From Acinetobacter sp. NIPH 2100 (GTDB lineage: Bacteria > Pseudomonadota > Gammaproteobacteria > Pseudomonadales > Moraxellaceae), in contig NZ_KB850224.1 of NCBI RefSeq assembly GCF_000369805.1, positions 2,735,287-2,799,286 on the forward strand: DNA of 64,000 nt. Reading direction: 5' to 3'. Below the pieces are notes generated by a model. It did not search any database. It was given only the letters and a program-made list of their open reading frames with translations, and was not told the origin of the DNA. The position numbers were made by a program, and so were the translations under genes. Numbering within the stretch: position 1 is the stretch's first letter; each line of letters starts with the position of its first letter. Positions 56,092 to 64,000 of this stretch are shown one piece after another.

Positions 56092-56646
56092 ATGTTAGAA
56101 CAATTACAGCGTCTACAAGCGCATATTGGTGTTTTAAAAACACGCTTACATCATTTAGAGCGAGAAAACGCGTCGCTCACTGAAGCTAAACAATTAGCTG
56201 AAACTGATCATCATGCACAAGTTGTGCAGAAAAATAGCATCATCACGCAAAAGCAGGAAGAAGTTGATAACTTAACTGAACAACTCACTCAGTTACAAGA
56301 TCAATTTAAACAACTGAATCAAGATGCAACAACTTTAGCGGAGCGTTATAGCCGGTTAGAGAAGAGCACGACTGATTTAAAAAATCGCTTCCAAGAAATC
56401 TTGGCGGAGCGTAATGACTTGCGTGTGAATAAAGAAAAGTTACAGGCACAGCAACGTCATAGTCAGCAAGAAATTCAAGATTTACAGCAAGACCGTGATC
56501 GCTTGTTGCAAAAAAATGAACTTGCGAAATCTAAAGTTGAAGCGATTATCCAGCGTCTGGCAATTTTAGGTACAGCTCAGGATCAACATGCACAAGAAAT
56601 TCAGCAACTTGCACATCCAAATGCTGAAACTCAAGAGGAGACCTGA
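56092..56646 (+). CDS. coiled-coil protein upstream of zapA
   Basis: A 184-aa protein, nearly all heptad repeats rich in Gln, Glu and Leu. The start MLEQLQRLQAHIGVLK resembles the short TIGR02449-type coiled-coil proteins found at this place in other gammaproteobacteria, but it is about three times as long. The zapA start is two bases behind its stop codon, with GAGGAG inside this gene, so the two are coupled. A role in cell division with ZapA is plausible. Confidence 0.8.
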   Translation: MLEQLQRLQAHIGVLKTRLHHLERENASLTEAKQLAETDHHAQVVQKNSIITQKQEEVDNLTEQLTQLQDQFKQLNQDATTLAERYSRLEKSTTDLKNRFQEILAERNDLRVNKEKLQAQQRHSQQEIQDLQQDRDRLLQKNELAKSKVEAIIQRLAILGTAQDQHAQEIQQLAHPNAETQEET

Positions 56647-56648
56647 TC

Positions 56649-56936
56649 ATGAGTGAACCTATCGTTGTCGAACTTCGCTTAATCGAACAGACTTTCCGCC
56701 TCAACACAACTGAGGATAAACGTGAAGAGTTAGAACGCGCAGCTGAATTGTTAAATCAAAAGTTTCACGATATGCGCCGCAATGCGCCACGCGTAGAACA
56801 TAATAAACTTGTGATTATGGTCGCGTTGCAAATGGCTCAGGAAGTATTCAGCTTGAACAAGTCATTGCAAGAATATGCACACTGCGAGCATCTACTCCAA
56901 ACCATTTTGGAAGATGTCGAACAAACTGTTGAGTAA
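56649..56936 (+). CDS. zapA: cell division protein ZapA
   Basis: A 95-aa protein. The N-terminal globular part (VVELRLIEQTFRLNTTEDKREELERAAELLNQK) and the following helix (NKLVIMVALQMAQEVF) match ZapA, which bundles FtsZ filaments at the division site. 6S RNA follows directly, the same order as E. coli zapA-ssrS. Confidence 0.93.
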   Translation: MSEPIVVELRLIEQTFRLNTTEDKREELERAAELLNQKFHDMRRNAPRVEHNKLVIMVALQMAQEVFSLNKSLQEYAHCEHLLQTILEDVEQTVE

Positions 56937-56994
56937 AATTGCACAAAGCCCCATCAATTAGTAAGTATCTTTACAGATATGTCTCCTGCAAGGA

Positions 56995-57022
56995 TTGTCA
57001 TCGTGTAAAGATCAGTTATACT
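56995..57022 (+). promoter_or_regulatory. sigma-70 promoter of 6S RNA
   Basis: TTGTCA (56995-57000) and TATACT (57017-57022) are 16 bp apart, seven bases before the predicted 6S RNA start. Confidence 0.72.
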
Positions 57023-57028
57023 AAAGCT

Positions 57029-57205
57029 ATCTCTAGGGTGTTCGCCAGTACGTCTATTCCCCTGCCGATACTTAAATTTATGGATGTGTTCTGTGTATTT
57101 TGAGTGTATGCCTGCCTCGAGTAGGAAACCCATTAAGTATACGTCACCTCCACCTTGAACTCATCGGGTTCAGGGTAACGACCATGCAGCGGCACCTCTG
57201 GAGTA
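57029..57205 (+). ncRNA. ssrS: 6S RNA
   Basis: Located directly behind zapA as in E. coli. The 5' end ATCTCTAGGGTGTTCGCC and 3' end GGCACCTCTGGAG pair to form the closing stem. Conserved blocks are recognisable: TCCCCTG near the 5' side, CACCTTGAACTCATCGGGTT and CAGCGGCACCTC. 6S RNA mimics an open promoter and traps the housekeeping RNA polymerase in stationary phase. Ends are estimated to within a few bases. The 5-formyl-THF cyclo-ligase gene that follows ssrS in E. coli is absent. Confidence 0.88.
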
Positions 57206-57304
57206 CTTTTGTTACAATAAAAACAATATCTTATATTTATTTTAAAAACCTTTTGTTCTTCCCCAAAAATTCAAAATAGGCATATAATAGGCTTCAAAAA
57301 AAAT

Positions 57305-57745
57305 TTATAATAATTTAGTACTATCAATTAAATATTGCTGTAAAAATGCCGTGAACGAATCTGCAATTTTTCTTTTTGGTGATCCTCCCACATGATATAC
57401 AACGCCATCAGAACCAATCTGATCTAGTTGTACTGCATACCCCCAACACCACATTAGATAGTCCGAAAATACAAAACAGTTAGGATATAAAAACTTATCT
57501 TTATCATAGTAGCTTGAAATACTTTGAACCGATTGGAATTCGGCCAGCGACACGAACGTAAAATAATTATCATCCATATCTCGGTCAGCTATACCATTAA
57601 ATTCCAAAAAGTAAGCTGTTAAAACGGGTGATAATTTAACTTGATGCTTATATTCAAAAGCCAAAATTTCCTGCCACGTTGCTGGTTTATTCAAGCTTAT
57701 ATTCTGTTTCTGCAATTTAAGTTTAATCTTATTCATTACATTCAT
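57305..57745 (-). CDS. SMI1/KNR4 (SUKH) family protein
   Basis: A 146-aa protein with the SUKH pattern: TWQEILAFEYKHQVKLSPVLTAYFLEFNGI, then FVFSDYLMWCWGYAVQLD and a C-terminal DSFTAFLQQYL. SUKH proteins often act as immunity partners of polymorphic toxins in bacteria. No toxin gene is adjacent, so this is an orphan. AT-rich, located between 6S RNA and the solute-binding protein gene. Confidence 0.75.
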   Translation of the reverse strand: MNVMNKIKLKLQKQNISLNKPATWQEILAFEYKHQVKLSPVLTAYFLEFNGIADRDMDDNYFTFVSLAEFQSVQSISSYYDKDKFLYPNCFVFSDYLMWCWGYAVQLDQIGSDGVVYHVGGSPKRKIADSFTAFLQQYLIDSTKLL

Positions 57746-57825
57746 GATTTACCCGACTAGATATCAATCTAAATAAAGTAAATCATTCCTGCAAACCAGA
57801 TGATCAATTCTTTGGATATAGTTTA

Positions 57826-59064
57826 TTACTCATCGTTCAAAGCGCATTCATAATTGCTTGGATCTTGCGAGCAACGCACCTGTTTCAACAACTTCATCAT
57901 ATCTTTGTCGTAAAAACCTTCTTTGGTCATTTGAATCCGTGCTTCACGCATCAATCGAACATAACCAGGTTTATCACTTTCATTCAATTTTAACCAAAAT
58001 TTATCAGGAACTTTGGCTTCAATTTTATCGACAAATTCAAAGGCAGGATTTAGCTGCTTGGATATGACTTCACGTGCAATCGATCCCATTCCTGCTGGAA
58101 ATTTATTGCGTTGCATAATCAAAGTTCCTGTCACTTGAATCACAGGAAATTTAATGATCCCACCCACAGCTTTACCTGATTTATCGGTCATCCCTTTTTG
58201 CAATTCGAGCGGCTCAAATAAAATGGCTGGCCCTGCCATGATATCAACTTCTTTATTATTAAATTTCCCACCCACCGTGACCAAATCAACAGAGACCGGT
58301 TGAGCACCAACGTTCTGTACCAATTTCTTTTGAGTTTCATCGAACTGGAATACCGCAACTTTCTTACCTGCGGCTTTTGCCAAGGTATTAATATTACGGT
58401 CTGTGACCATGATATAAGCAGCACCAAGCGGTACAACACCAACCACTTCATAGTCTTTATTTATCATCTTTTCATCAAATTTTGGATTAGCTAACACCTG
58501 AATTACAGAACTCAGTTGTTTATAGGTTTGCAATGCACCAATCGCATCAATGCTTCCTACAAACTTATTAAACTGCTTTGCACGTAAATTACTGATGCCT
58601 GCCCCATCACAGCGTTTACTACGAAAATCCTCAGTCAGTACAGCTTCATTGGTATAAACTTTGAGATTTACCAAAGTGGATGCCTGTTTTTTCAATTTTG
58701 GATAATCAAAATCTAATTTGAATTGTAAATGTGAAGGACGCGTCACATTCATGTTCACACCAAACTGCTTGGCTACACGAACAATACTTGGAATTTCGGT
58801 AATATAACTGGTTGCTTGCTCAAACGCTTCGCTATGTTCGCCATTCGGAGAAAATACGCATAACGTGACTTGTTTTGGAATCTGCTGCCAAGTTTTAGGA
58901 TCATTCAATAATTGCTTCACTTTGTTTTGTGAATGCGGAGAAAGCGTTAAGTCCAATTTCCCCTCAGGTGCAGCATAACTTGGACTCATCACCCCAAATG
59001 ATGATGCCAAGATACATGACATCGCCAAAGGTTTTAAAAATGTCGTGAATTTATTATTTTGCAT
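57826..59064 (-). CDS. AdeT-like putative periplasmic solute-binding protein
   Basis: A 412-aa exported protein with a signal peptide (MQNNKFTTFLKPLAMSCILA, cleavage after SYA). The LCVFSPNGEHSEAFEQATSYITEI opening, RCDGAGISNLRAKQFNKFVGSIDAIGAL and the DIMAGPAILFEPLELQKG region recall TRAP-type solute-binding folds and the Acinetobacter AdeT1/AdeT2 proteins. Five cysteines are present, including a C-terminal pair. No TRAP membrane subunits are nearby. AdeT was linked to aminoglycoside resistance, but this function is not proven for the family. Confidence 0.72.
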   Translation of the reverse strand: MQNNKFTTFLKPLAMSCILASSFGVMSPSYAAPEGKLDLTLSPHSQNKVKQLLNDPKTWQQIPKQVTLCVFSPNGEHSEAFEQATSYITEIPSIVRVAKQFGVNMNVTRPSHLQFKLDFDYPKLKKQASTLVNLKVYTNEAVLTEDFRSKRCDGAGISNLRAKQFNKFVGSIDAIGALQTYKQLSSVIQVLANPKFDEKMINKDYEVVGVVPLGAAYIMVTDRNINTLAKAAGKKVAVFQFDETQKKLVQNVGAQPVSVDLVTVGGKFNNKEVDIMAGPAILFEPLELQKGMTDKSGKAVGGIIKFPVIQVTGTLIMQRNKFPAGMGSIAREVISKQLNPAFEFVDKIEAKVPDKFWLKLNESDKPGYVRLMREARIQMTKEGFYDKDMMKLLKQVRCSQDPSNYECALNDE

Positions 59065-59298
59065 CGCCTGTTCCATCCTTAGCTATTTCCCAATAGTTTT
59101 TATTCAAATTAAGGATAAAGCATAGAAATAGAATTGACTGCTTTTATTTGGATAGTGTCAATTGAGTCAAAATACCCAGCAATATTCACAATATGAGAAT
59201 AGCGTTCTTAATCGAAAAATTATGCTAAAAACAATAAAACATTGAATAATAAAAACTTAAAATAAGAATTTACATGTCAAATGCTTGTTCTTCTCAGC

Positions 59299-59499
59299 TT
59301 AAATAAACGACCAAACGACATTTTCATCTTGTCGCTTTAATAGAAAATTGGTCTGATGATCATCCTCGACCACAATATGTTGATTTGAGATCATCTTTAC
59401 TTTTAGTAATGTATCATTTTCATAAACCAAATCATTTTTGCCTTCTTTAGTCAGGACAAGTATCTGATCAAGTACGATGAGCTCTTTAGAATCCAACAT
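59299..59499 (-). CDS. small hypothetical protein, 66 aa
   Basis: Start MLDSKELIVLDQI at 59499 with GAGG upstream; the open frame to 59529 is shortened accordingly. Beta-rich, charged, with a small barrel-like pattern (LLKVKMISNQHIVVEDDHQTNFLLKRQ). Unknown family. It stands alone in AT-rich DNA. Confidence 0.5.
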   Translation of the reverse strand: MLDSKELIVLDQILVLTKEGKNDLVYENDTLLKVKMISNQHIVVEDDHQTNFLLKRQDENVVWSFI

Positions 59500-59917
59500 T
59501 GTTTTTCCCTCGATAAACTCGCTGTTCAAATATTGAATATTTTTATCAAGCCTAAAAGTGAAATACTCTTATAACTTGCACCCCAAATATTCAATGAAAT
59601 TATTAAAATACATAAAACTGACATCTAAAAATGTTAGTTTATGCCGCGCATATTAGATCACTTTTTAAACAAAGTAAAAATAAATTGTCAGACAGTTCAC
59701 AAAAATTACATTTTATGCAAAATCAAATTAGTAAAACTAAAAGCCACATAAAATCAATCAATTAAAACCCATGAATTTGATCAAAAAACAGACGAATATT
59801 AATATTTTTACAACTAAGCGCTGAAAGACACTCAAATCAAGGGATATTTTTTTCCATTCGGTATTATTTAAGTATAAAAAATGGCTACCCTTGAGTAGCC
59901 ATTTTAATTGAAGTGAA
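59500..59917. other. AT-rich intergenic stretch
   Basis: About 420 bases, strongly AT-rich, with no gene recognised. The only structured part is the terminator of the OmpA-domain gene at 59877-59905. It may hold the promoter of the small gene at 59299. Confidence 0.5.
59877..59905 (-). terminator. terminator of the OmpA-domain gene
   Basis: AAAATGGCTAC pairs with GTAGCCATTTT around a short loop, with A/T runs on both sides. Confidence 0.82.
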
Positions 59918-60709
59918 TTACCAGCTTACATTGACACGTCGATTCGGTGCCAAACAACCGACTAACTGTGCATTTGCTTTATTGCCTGCACATTGCTGAT
60001 ATAAGTCAGTTTGGCTGTTAGCCTGAATCTGAATGCGGTTTGCATCAATGCCTTCATTCACCAATAACTTCGCCACAGTATTGGCACGCTGTGAAGATAA
60101 CTGTTGGTTATAAGCAAACTTACCTAATGTATCGGTAAAACCTGCAACCACAATTGGGCCTGTTGAATTACTTTGCTTAACGCGTTGTGCAATCGAAGTG
60201 ACTGAACTTGAACCTTGCTCAATCGCATTGGCATTGAAGCGGTCAAAGGCAAAAAATACACTGCCTGAACGAGCAGAATTTAAATTTGCATCATTAGGCA
60301 CCTGATTATTTGCACCCCATGCCATTAAACCTTCACATGCCTCACCTTTCCAAGATAATCTTTCTGAAAGATATTTCTTGTCAAAATCAACACGGAGTTG
60401 GCAACGTAAATAATCCTGACTATTCGGTTGGCGAATATCTAATACATAGTTCCAAGTTTTTACAAAGAACACGCCTTCGCTAAATTGTGGATTGCCCAAA
60501 ATATGGCGAATCTGATCTTTGGTCAAACCTGTAGCTAAACGCGCAACATTATCATATTCATAACGTTGTACTTGTTTTAGATAGCTCTTTTCAACTGTGG
60601 GAAATTTAATTTCTTCTTGTTGAACAGAAGTTGTGTCTTCATTTGCATAAGTCGCTACTGAGAAACCAGCAAGAGCTGCTACTGCTAAGCATTGAATCGT
60701 TTTTTTCAT
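59918..60709 (-). CDS. BamE/SmpA-like plus OmpA C-terminal domain protein
   Basis: A 263-aa exported protein with a signal peptide ([22 protein letters not shown]). A BamE/SmpA-like domain (about 50-125: [26 protein letters not shown]...) is followed by an OmpA_C peptidoglycan-binding domain (about 150-263) with [38 protein letters not shown] and NRRVNVSW. The start with AGAGAG at 60709 is chosen; the frame is open further. It lies 58 bases behind the trimeric autotransporter gene, as known for Acinetobacter ata, and may help its assembly or anchor it to peptidoglycan. Confidence 0.88.
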   Translation of the reverse strand: MKKTIQCLAVAALAGFSVATYANEDTTSVQQEEIKFPTVEKSYLKQVQRYEYDNVARLATGLTKDQIRHILGNPQFSEGVFFVKTWNYVLDIRQPNSQDYLRCQLRVDFDKKYLSERLSWKGEACEGLMAWGANNQVPNDANLNSARSGSVFFAFDRFNANAIEQGSSSVTSIAQRVKQSNSTGPIVVAGFTDTLGKFAYNQQLSSQRANTVAKLLVNEGIDANRIQIQANSQTDLYQQCAGNKANAQLVGCLAPNRRVNVSW

Positions 60710-60767
60710 TTCATTACTCTCTTTATATGTTGAGTAAGGAGAGCGCTCGCTCTCCCCCGCCAGTTTC

Positions 60768-63700
60768 TTAGTTAATGACACCACTGATACCAATACGCAC
60801 ACTTGGATCACCTTGAGATGCAGCAGCTACACCACCAGTAATTGACCAACGACCGTTATCAGAAGTTTTACGTAAAGTAACACCAACTGCATTTTCGCCA
60901 CCGTGATAAGCAGCACCCGCAGCATAGGTATATTTACCTGCAACAAATGGAGCGGCTTCGAGTGCCATTGCAGCTGCGATACCCGCATTGGCTTTCTTCT
61001 CAACATTATCAATACGTTGATTCGTATCGTAGAACGCCTGTTGCAATTGATCACCGAGATTGGTAATGCGGTTGCCCAACTCTTGATTTGACTGGTTCAA
61101 TGTACCAATCGCATCATGAATATTATCTTTGCCCGTACCACCAATATTGTTGGTTTTAATCGTACCGTCTTGATTGACAGTCGTATTACCACCGATACTG
61201 TTCTTGATGCTGTCAGAAATATTATGGATTTGACCACCATTCACTGCATCTTTAGAATCTTTTGCAATTGTTCCATCAGCGACCCCCTTAACAACACGGT
61301 CACCATCTTTACCCGCCATATTGACACTTGTACCACCAGTGTCTTTACCGACAGTAATTTCGCCCTTTGGCTCCTGTTGCTGAACAAGACCAGACTTACC
61401 ATCGTTGATGTTGTTGATATTGTTCTGGATGTTCTGAATATCATTGGTGTTCTTGTCAACATTCTGTTTGACATCCCACAACTGACCACCATTCACCGCA
61501 TCTTTAGAACCTTGCTCAACTTTACCATCAGCAACATTCTTCAAGTTGGTACCCTTGTCGCCACCACCTAAAGTCACGGAGTTCTTATCAACATTGCCAT
61601 CTTTGTCTTTGTCGTATTGAACTGCGTTATCAGAAAGATTGCCGATGTCTTTACCAATCTGGTCTTTCAACTTATTCAGCTGATCAACATTGACTGCGTC
61701 TTTGCCATTAACACCATCCGCAACGTTAGTGATGTTCTTACCACCAGCATCAATACCACTCATTGTGATACTTGGACCACCTTTAATGGTTAGACCATTG
61801 TTGTTTAGTACGGTATTACCCGTGGTAATGCTGTCAAACTTCGCATCTTTCAACAATTCAATCTTGATACCATCTTCTGTGGTACGTGTGATCACGTTCT
61901 CACCGCTAGTCTTGTCTTCTGCAGTTTCTGCATCAGCACCACCTACGATGTTTAACTTATCACCCAACTTACGATGAACATCTTTACCTGCATTGCCTGC
62001 AAAGTTTAGACCCTTGTTGGTTAAATCATTAACACCAGTAGTGACTTTGTCATCGACTGACTTGATCGCATCATTGATGTTGTCTTTACCTGTTCCACCA
62101 ATGTTATTGGTGGTGATGCTGCCATCTGGATTAACTGTAGTATTGCCACCAATGCTGTTCTTGATGCTGTCAGAAATATTCTGAATCTGACCACCATTCA
62201 CGGCATCTTTAGAGCCTTTCGCAATTGAACCATCAGCTACATGAGTAATGACCTTATTACCTGCATTGATGCCATCTTTAGTGATGCTTGGACCATCTTT
62301 GATGGTCAAACCATTATTGTTTAATACGCTGTCACCAGTCGTGATACTGTCTAAAGTTAAGTCTTTCTTGGTCGAAACTTCGTAGTTGGTACTACCATCT
62401 TTATTGGTGGTTTCTTTAACTACAATGTTGTCACCCTCGGTAACCGTTGTCTTCGCTTTAGTTGCAGCATCTTTTACATTACTGATTGCATCATTGATGT
62501 TGTTTTTGCCTGTTCCACCAATGTTGTTGGTTGTAATGCTTCCGTCTGGATTAACAGTTGTATTACCACCGATGCTGTTCTTGATGCTATCAGAGATATT
62601 CTGAATCTGACCACCATTCACGGCATCTTTAGAACCATTGGCAATTGAACCATCAGCAACATTGCTAATGACTTTATTGCCTGCATTGATGCCATCTTTG
62701 GTGATACTTGGACCATCTTTAATAGTCAAGCCATTGTTGTTTAATACGCTGTCGCCAGTGGTAATACTGTCAAACTTGGCATCTTTCAACAATTCAATCT
62801 TGATACCATCTTCTGTGGTACGAGTAATGACGTTCTCACCGCTGGTTTTGTCTTCTGCTGTCGCAGCATCCGCACCACCCACGATGTTTAACTTATCACC
62901 CAACTTACGATGAACATCTGTACCTGCATTGCCTGCAAAGTTTAGACCTTTGTTTTCCAACTCAGTCTTGGTGTTGTTGATCGTGTTGTTTAATTCGGTC
63001 TTGGTATCTGTGATCTGATTAGTTAACTGATCTTTAGTATTGGTGATCTGGTTACCCAAGTCTTTCTTCGCATCATCTAGATTCTTATTGGTATCAGTAA
63101 TCTGATTACCCAAATCTTTCTTAGCGTCCTCTAACTTGTTGTTAGTATCGGTGATCTTGCCATCTAAACCATCTTTTACGCTGGTTAACTGATCAACATT
63201 GACTGCATCTTTGCCATCTTTACCATCAGCCACATTGCTGATAACTTTATTGCCTGCATTGATGCCATCTTTAGTAATGCTTGGGCCATCTTTAATGGTT
63301 AAGCCATTATTGTTTAATACGCTGTCGCCAGTGGTGATGCTGTCGAACTTCGCATCTTTCAACAATTCAATCTTGATACCATCTTCTGTGGTACGGGTAA
63401 TGACGTTCTCACCGCTGGTCTTGTCTTCTGCTGTTGCAGCGTCCGCACCACCCACGATGTTTAACTTATCACCCAACTTACGATGAACGTCCTTACCTGC
63501 ATTGCCTGCAAAGTTCAGACCTTTGTTTTCCAGCTCGGTTTTGGTGTTGTCGATCGTGTTGTTTAACTCAGTCTTGGTATCTGTAATCTGATTGGTTAAC
63601 TGATCTTTAGTATTCGTGATCTGGTTACCCAAGTCTTTCTTCGCATCATCTAGATTCTTATTGGTATCAGTAATCTGATTACCCAAATCTTTCTTAGCGT

Positions 63701-64000
63701 CCTCTAACTTGTTGTTGGTATCAGTGATCTTGCCATCTAAACCATCTTTAACGTTGGTTAACTGATCAACATTGACTGCATCTTTTCCATCTTTACCATC
63801 TGCAACATTGCTAATGACTTTATTACCTGCATTAATGCCATCTTTAGTGATGCTTGGACCATCTTTGATAGTTAAGCCATTGTTGTTTAATACGCTGTCG
63901 CCAGTGGTAATGCTGTCAAACTTCGCATCTTTCAACAATTCAATCTTGATACCATCTTCTGTGGTACGGGTAATCACGTTCTCACCGCTGGTTTTGTCTT
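60768..64000 (-). CDS. trimeric autotransporter adhesin (Ata-like), 5' end outside the window
   Basis: At least 1077 codons of a YadA-type surface adhesin; the N-terminus with the signal peptide and head lies beyond the right edge. The visible part is stalk: repeated [17 protein letters not shown] neck motifs, [12 protein letters not shown] segments and Asn/Asp/Lys-rich coiled coil. It ends in a YadA anchor (about the last 95 residues: [24 protein letters not shown]...). Three subunits form the membrane barrel. The stalk contains long near-identical tandem repeats, so length may vary between strains. Ata binds extracellular matrix in A. baumannii. Confidence 0.93.
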   Translation of the reverse strand, partial: DKTSGENVITRTTEDGIKIELLKDAKFDSITTGDSVLNNNGLTIKDGPSITKDGINAGNKVISNVADGKDGKDAVNVDQLTNVKDGLDGKITDTNNKLEDAKKDLGNQITDTNKNLDDAKKDLGNQITNTKDQLTNQITDTKTELNNTIDNTKTELENKGLNFAGNAGKDVHRKLGDKLNIVGGADAATAEDKTSGENVITRTTEDGIKIELLKDAKFDSITTGDSVLNNNGLTIKDGPSITKDGINAGNKVISNVADGKDGKDAVNVDQLTSVKDGLDGKITDTNNKLEDAKKDLGNQITDTNKNLDDAKKDLGNQITNTKDQLTNQITDTKTELNNTINNTKTELENKGLNFAGNAGTDVHRKLGDKLNIVGGADAATAEDKTSGENVITRTTEDGIKIELLKDAKFDSITTGDSVLNNNGLTIKDGPSITKDGINAGNKVISNVADGSIANGSKDAVNGGQIQNISDSIKNSIGGNTTVNPDGSITTNNIGGTGKNNINDAISNVKDAATKAKTTVTEGDNIVVKETTNKDGSTNYEVSTKKDLTLDSITTGDSVLNNNGLTIKDGPSITKDGINAGNKVITHVADGSIAKGSKDAVNGGQIQNISDSIKNSIGGNTTVNPDGSITTNNIGGTGKDNINDAIKSVDDKVTTGVNDLTNKGLNFAGNAGKDVHRKLGDKLNIVGGADAETAEDKTSGENVITRTTEDGIKIELLKDAKFDSITTGNTVLNNNGLTIKGGPSITMSGIDAGGKNITNVADGVNGKDAVNVDQLNKLKDQIGKDIGNLSDNAVQYDKDKDGNVDKNSVTLGGGDKGTNLKNVADGKVEQGSKDAVNGGQLWDVKQNVDKNTNDIQNIQNNINNINDGKSGLVQQQEPKGEITVGKDTGGTSVNMAGKDGDRVVKGVADGTIAKDSKDAVNGGQIHNISDSIKNSIGGNTTVNQDGTIKTNNIGGTGKDNIHDAIGTLNQSNQELGNRITNLGDQLQQAFYDTNQRIDNVEKKANAGIAAAMALEAAPFVAGKYTYAAGAAYHGGENAVGVTLRKTSDNGRWSITGGVAAASQGDPSVRIGISGVIN
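61090..62670 (-). repeat. shorter diverged repeats in the adhesin stalk
   Basis: A block encoding [20 protein letters not shown] plus the following [11 protein letters not shown] segment occurs at about 62481-62670, again 420 bp away at 62061-62250, and in a more diverged form at 61090-61260. A partial copy of the [21 protein letters not shown] block is found at about 61730-62010. These share ancestry with the 573-bp units. Confidence 0.75.
62648..64000 (-). repeat. 573-bp tandem repeats in the adhesin stalk
   Basis: The sequence returns with a period of 573 bp (191 codons). One marker, AACAATTCAA, begins at 62788, 63361 and 63934. Copies differ at few positions, such as Lys/Thr in GNAGKDVHR and Asn/Ser in QLTNVKDG. 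Each unit contains a GLNFAGNAG segment, the [12 protein letters not shown] block, a neck motif and a run of ITDT/KKDLGNQ heptads. The leftmost copy is partial. Confidence 0.88.

Noticed and set aside
61116..63486. Several repeated open frames on the plus strand
   Set aside because: They are mirror images of the adhesin repeats and encode Leu/Pro/Ser-rich nonsense.
61090..64000. Possible CRISPR array or satellite repeats
   Set aside because: Repeats are long, in frame and lie within the adhesin gene; there are no short, regularly spaced repeats with unique spacers.

Overview
This window looks like a chromosomal segment of an Acinetobacter (Moraxellaceae, Gammaproteobacteria). The evidence is AT-rich DNA with gammaproteobacterial housekeeping genes in Acinetobacter-like arrangements: an RNase HI-DnaQ gene fusion, a trpG...trpDC cluster, a FimL-like protein next to nudC, a single-domain LpoA, and a trimeric autotransporter followed by an OmpA-domain gene. 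The species cannot be fixed from the sequence. No rRNA, prophage, transposase or CRISPR array is visible. Most of the window is core genome, so the interest lies in regulation and in gene arrangement.

Layout. 0-5 kb: a hypothetical gene, three tRNA-Asn copies, a DUF2726 protein, a lipoprotein lipase, and ubiCA (first steps of ubiquinone synthesis). 5-7 kb: glnA with a complete nitrogen-control region (sigma-54 promoter plus two NtrC-type sites). 7-17 kb: trpG, a cystine symporter, an M1 aminopeptidase with a TonB-dependent receptor, then trpDC. 17-31 kb: Smr protein, folE, cupin, a DUF4105/DUF3015 envelope pair, DUF817, hemE, an L,D-transpeptidase, a diguanylate cyclase, pyrC-rnt-tRNA-Glu, a second DUF2726 gene and an Old Yellow Enzyme. 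31-40 kb: yejABEF peptide importer directly behind a very long LysM-rich MltD. 40-50 kb: rnhA-dnaQ fusion, fimL-like, nudC, a small Xre regulator with a large operator, and the envelope cluster lpoA-yraN-dolP-like-hydrolase divergent from rsmI. 50-57 kb: a MerR/CDF metal pair, a SutA-like RNA polymerase-associated protein, ygfB-pepP-(insert)-ubiH-ubiI, a coiled-coil protein, zapA and 6S RNA. 57-64 kb: a SUKH-type protein, an AdeT-like solute-binding protein, a BamE/OmpA-domain protein and the repeat-rich C-terminal part of a trimeric autotransporter adhesin that runs off the right edge.

Themes. Quinone synthesis appears twice (ubiCA, ubiHI). Envelope and peptidoglycan functions recur (L,D-transpeptidase, MltD, LpoA, DolP-like, OmpA-like, adhesin). 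The mltD-yejA spacing of 6 nt suggests that murein cleavage and peptide import are coupled. The clearest regulatory readings are the sigma-54/NtrC control of glnA, the MerR operator at the metal exporter, the near-palindrome at the Xre gene, and the 6S RNA and tRNA promoters. Most start codons given were chosen from ribosome-binding sites, lipoboxes or known family starts rather than from the longest open frame.
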